From Sphingomonas sp. PP-F2F-A104-K0414 (GTDB taxonomy: Bacteria > Pseudomonadota > Alphaproteobacteria > Sphingomonadales > Sphingomonadaceae), in NCBI RefSeq assembly GCF_004340945.1, contig NZ_SLYD01000004.1, forward strand, positions 248,001 to 312,000: a DNA stretch of 64,000 nt. The letters are read 5' to 3'. A model generated the notes under the pieces. The model saw nothing but the letters and a program-made list of their open reading frames with translations. It had not been told where the DNA came from and ran no database searches. Each line of letters opens with the position of its first letter. Position 1 is the stretch's first letter. This document shows, piece after piece, positions 62,585 to 64,000 of this stretch. A program made the position numbers and the translations under genes.

Positions 62585-62641
62585 TAACGTGGTCGGGCGA
62601 GCGGCGGTGGGCATCATGACCGCGCCGCAGAGCGCAGCCGC

Positions 62642-63640
62642 ATGATCCTCTCGCTCCCACTCCTCATCGGCCTCATCGGCATAGCGCTGCTGTTCGACTT
62701 CCTGAACGGCCTGCACGACGCGGCGAACTCGATCGCCACCGTCGTCTCGACGCGCGTGCTGAAGCCGCAATACGCCGTCCTCTGGGCAGCGTTTTTCAAC
62801 TTCATCGCGTTCGCCGTCTTCGGGCTTCACGTCGCGCAGACCGTCGGCACCGGGATCGTCCAGGCACACGTCATCGACGCGCAGGTGATCTTCGCTGCGC
62901 TGATTGGCGCGATCGCGTGGAACGTCATCACTTGGGTGCTCGGCATCCCGTCGAGCAGCAGCCACGCGCTGATCGGCGGGCTCCTGGGGGCCGGCATCGC
63001 CAAGATCGGTTTCGGTGCGATCGTTTGGAGCGGCGTGATCAAGACCGTCGTTGCGATCTTCGCGTCGCCCGCGATCGGCCTGATGCTCGCGCTGGTGCTC
63101 GTGCTGATCGTCGCCTGGACGAGCCTCAAGCTCACCCCGCTCGGCGTCGACAAGCGCTTCCGCAAGCTCCAGCTGATCTCGGCCGCACTCTATTCGCTCG
63201 GCCATGGCGGCAATGACGCGCAGAAGACGATGGGGATCATCGCGGTGCTGCTCTACTCGCAGGGCCTGCTCGGCGGCGAATTCCACGTGCCGCTCTGGGT
63301 CGTGCTGTCCTGCCAGGCCGCGATGGCGCTCGGCACGCTGTCGGGTGGCTGGCGGATCGTCCACACGATGGGCTCCAAGATCACGCGGCTTACCCCGGCG
63401 CAGGGCTTCTGCGCGGAGACCGGCGGCGCGATCACGCTGTTCGCCGCGACCTTCTGGGGCATCCCGGTATCGTCGACGCACACTATCACTGGCTCGATCG
63501 TCGGCGTGGGTGCGGCGCGGCGCCTGTCCGCGGTCCGCTGGAACGTGGCCAGCAACATCGTCGTCGCCTGGACGCTGACGCTGCCAGCCGCGGGATTGAT
63601 CGGCGCAGGCACCTATCTGCTGGTCGGGCTGTTCGTCTGA
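62642..63640 (+). CDS. Inorganic phosphate transporter, Pit family
   Basis: 332 residues with about ten transmembrane helices and two PHO-4 repeats. The signature GLHDAANSIATVVSTRVL (about 23-40) is in the first repeat, and HGGNDAQKTMGIIAV (about 187-201) and PVSSTHTITGSIVG in the second. It imports phosphate (probably as a metal-phosphate complex) with a proton. The DUF47 protein upstream is its expected partner regulator. ATG 62642 overlaps nothing; a repeat at 62481-62584 precedes it. Confidence 0.94.
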   Translation: MILSLPLLIGLIGIALLFDFLNGLHDAANSIATVVSTRVLKPQYAVLWAAFFNFIAFAVFGLHVAQTVGTGIVQAHVIDAQVIFAALIGAIAWNVITWVLGIPSSSSHALIGGLLGAGIAKIGFGAIVWSGVIKTVVAIFASPAIGLMLALVLVLIVAWTSLKLTPLGVDKRFRKLQLISAALYSLGHGGNDAQKTMGIIAVLLYSQGLLGGEFHVPLWVVLSCQAAMALGTLSGGWRIVHTMGSKITRLTPAQGFCAETGGAITLFAATFWGIPVSSTHTITGSIVGVGAARRLSAVRWNVASNIVVAWTLTLPAAGLIGAGTYLLVGLFV

Positions 63641-63747
63641 ACGGTCCGCCACCCCTAAGCGACAGTCTATTGACGCAGCCGTAACCGGCTCCGACACTCC
63701 CGGTCGAGCGAAGGACAATGATCCCTCGCCGCCGGGGAGAGGACATC

Positions 63748-64000
63748 ATGAAGACGACCTATACGGCGTTGCTGGTCGGGACCGCGCTGAGTTTCGCGAG
63801 TCCGGGCCAGGCACAGACTGCCGGCTCGACCAGCGTCGCGGCGAGCGAGACCTATAACCGCATGATAGTGTTCGGCGACAGTCTCGCCGACGGCGGCTAT
63901 TATCTGACGCTCGATCCAACCCTGCCGCGCGATGCGGGCAGCTTCACGACCAACCCGGACCCGGTCTCGCCCGAAGTCCTCGCAGCGCGACTCGGCCTCC
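63748..64000 (+). CDS. GDSL-type SGNH hydrolase, N-terminal part (runs off the window)
   Basis: The first 84 codons are visible. The signal peptide MKTTYTALLVGTALSFASPG ends near AQA (about 23). The block I GDSL motif MIVFGDSLADGG (about 39-50) contains the nucleophilic Ser, followed by SPEVLAARLGL. Proteins like this in Proteobacteria are often GDSL esterase autotransporters with a C-terminal barrel, but the end is not seen. GGAGAGGA lies upstream of the ATG. Confidence 0.75.
   Translation, partial: MKTTYTALLVGTALSFASPGQAQTAGSTSVAASETYNRMIVFGDSLADGGYYLTLDPTLPRDAGSFTTNPDPVSPEVLAARLGL

Overview
The window looks like chromosomal DNA of a sphingomonad (order Sphingomonadales, Alphaproteobacteria), probably Sphingomonas. 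This rests on the high GC content, on blocks such as secB/Tim44-like/mltA/smr, mutM-ubiE-ubiB-coaBC-dut and pgsA-moaD-moaE that I recall from sphingomonads, on ubiquinone genes, a TonB-dependent receptor, and many short palindromic intergenic repeats. The genus is inferred from gene content and no database was searched. I see no rRNA, tRNA, CRISPR array, prophage, transposase or plasmid function.

Layout. 1-8.4 kb is housekeeping: the end of an S41 peptidase, a glutathione S-transferase, dapE, a leftward Smr/mltA/Tim44-like operon divergent from secB, then murJ and trpS. 8.6-19.6 kb is informational and core metabolism: dnaA and rpsT (leftward), mutM divergent from ubiE-ubiB, a polytopic membrane protein, the tightly overlapping coaBC-dut-secreted protein run, a MoeB/ThiF-type enzyme, and rplJ-rplL behind an L10 leader. 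This rplJL pair is closed by a strong terminator and is not joined to rplKA or rpoBC. 19.9-30.6 kb is mixed: a single-span proline-rich protein, an exported amidohydrolase, a 795-residue exported protein bracketed by two copies of one palindromic repeat, a PRISE-type reductase, two small proteins, zwf and a CPA1 antiporter.

30.7-37.4 kb is an RND multidrug efflux operon (adaptor, pump, outer-membrane channel) transcribed away from a TetR regulator, with a perfect 20-bp palindrome in the divergent gap. 37.5-46.9 kb is rich in signalling: an SDR, a PAS-GGDEF diguanylate cyclase, a GAF/degenerate-GGDEF/EAL phosphodiesterase, two divergent paralogous response regulators, a histidine kinase, an EF-hand lipoprotein, a Spy-like Met-rich periplasmic protein and a tiny Cys-pair protein. 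47-49 kb carries NAD salvage (nicotinamidase divergent from pncB). A large TonB-dependent receptor follows, then DUF2794-cysE divergent from a TauE/SafE exporter, then a peroxide-defence cluster (ahpD, ahpC, divergent oxyR), and two fasciclin-domain paralogues.

58-64 kb holds pgsA-moaD-moaE divergent from an LplT-like transporter, a 54-residue membrane protein, a NUDIX reading frame joined in frame to a DUF47/PhoU-like protein just upstream of a Pit phosphate transporter, and the start of a GDSL hydrolase cut by the window edge.

The most unusual items are the NUDIX-DUF47 joined frame, which lacks a canonical start codon and sits in a phosphate-uptake locus, and the dense set of palindromic elements. 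At least four sequence families occur here in two or more copies, two of them inside apparent operons.
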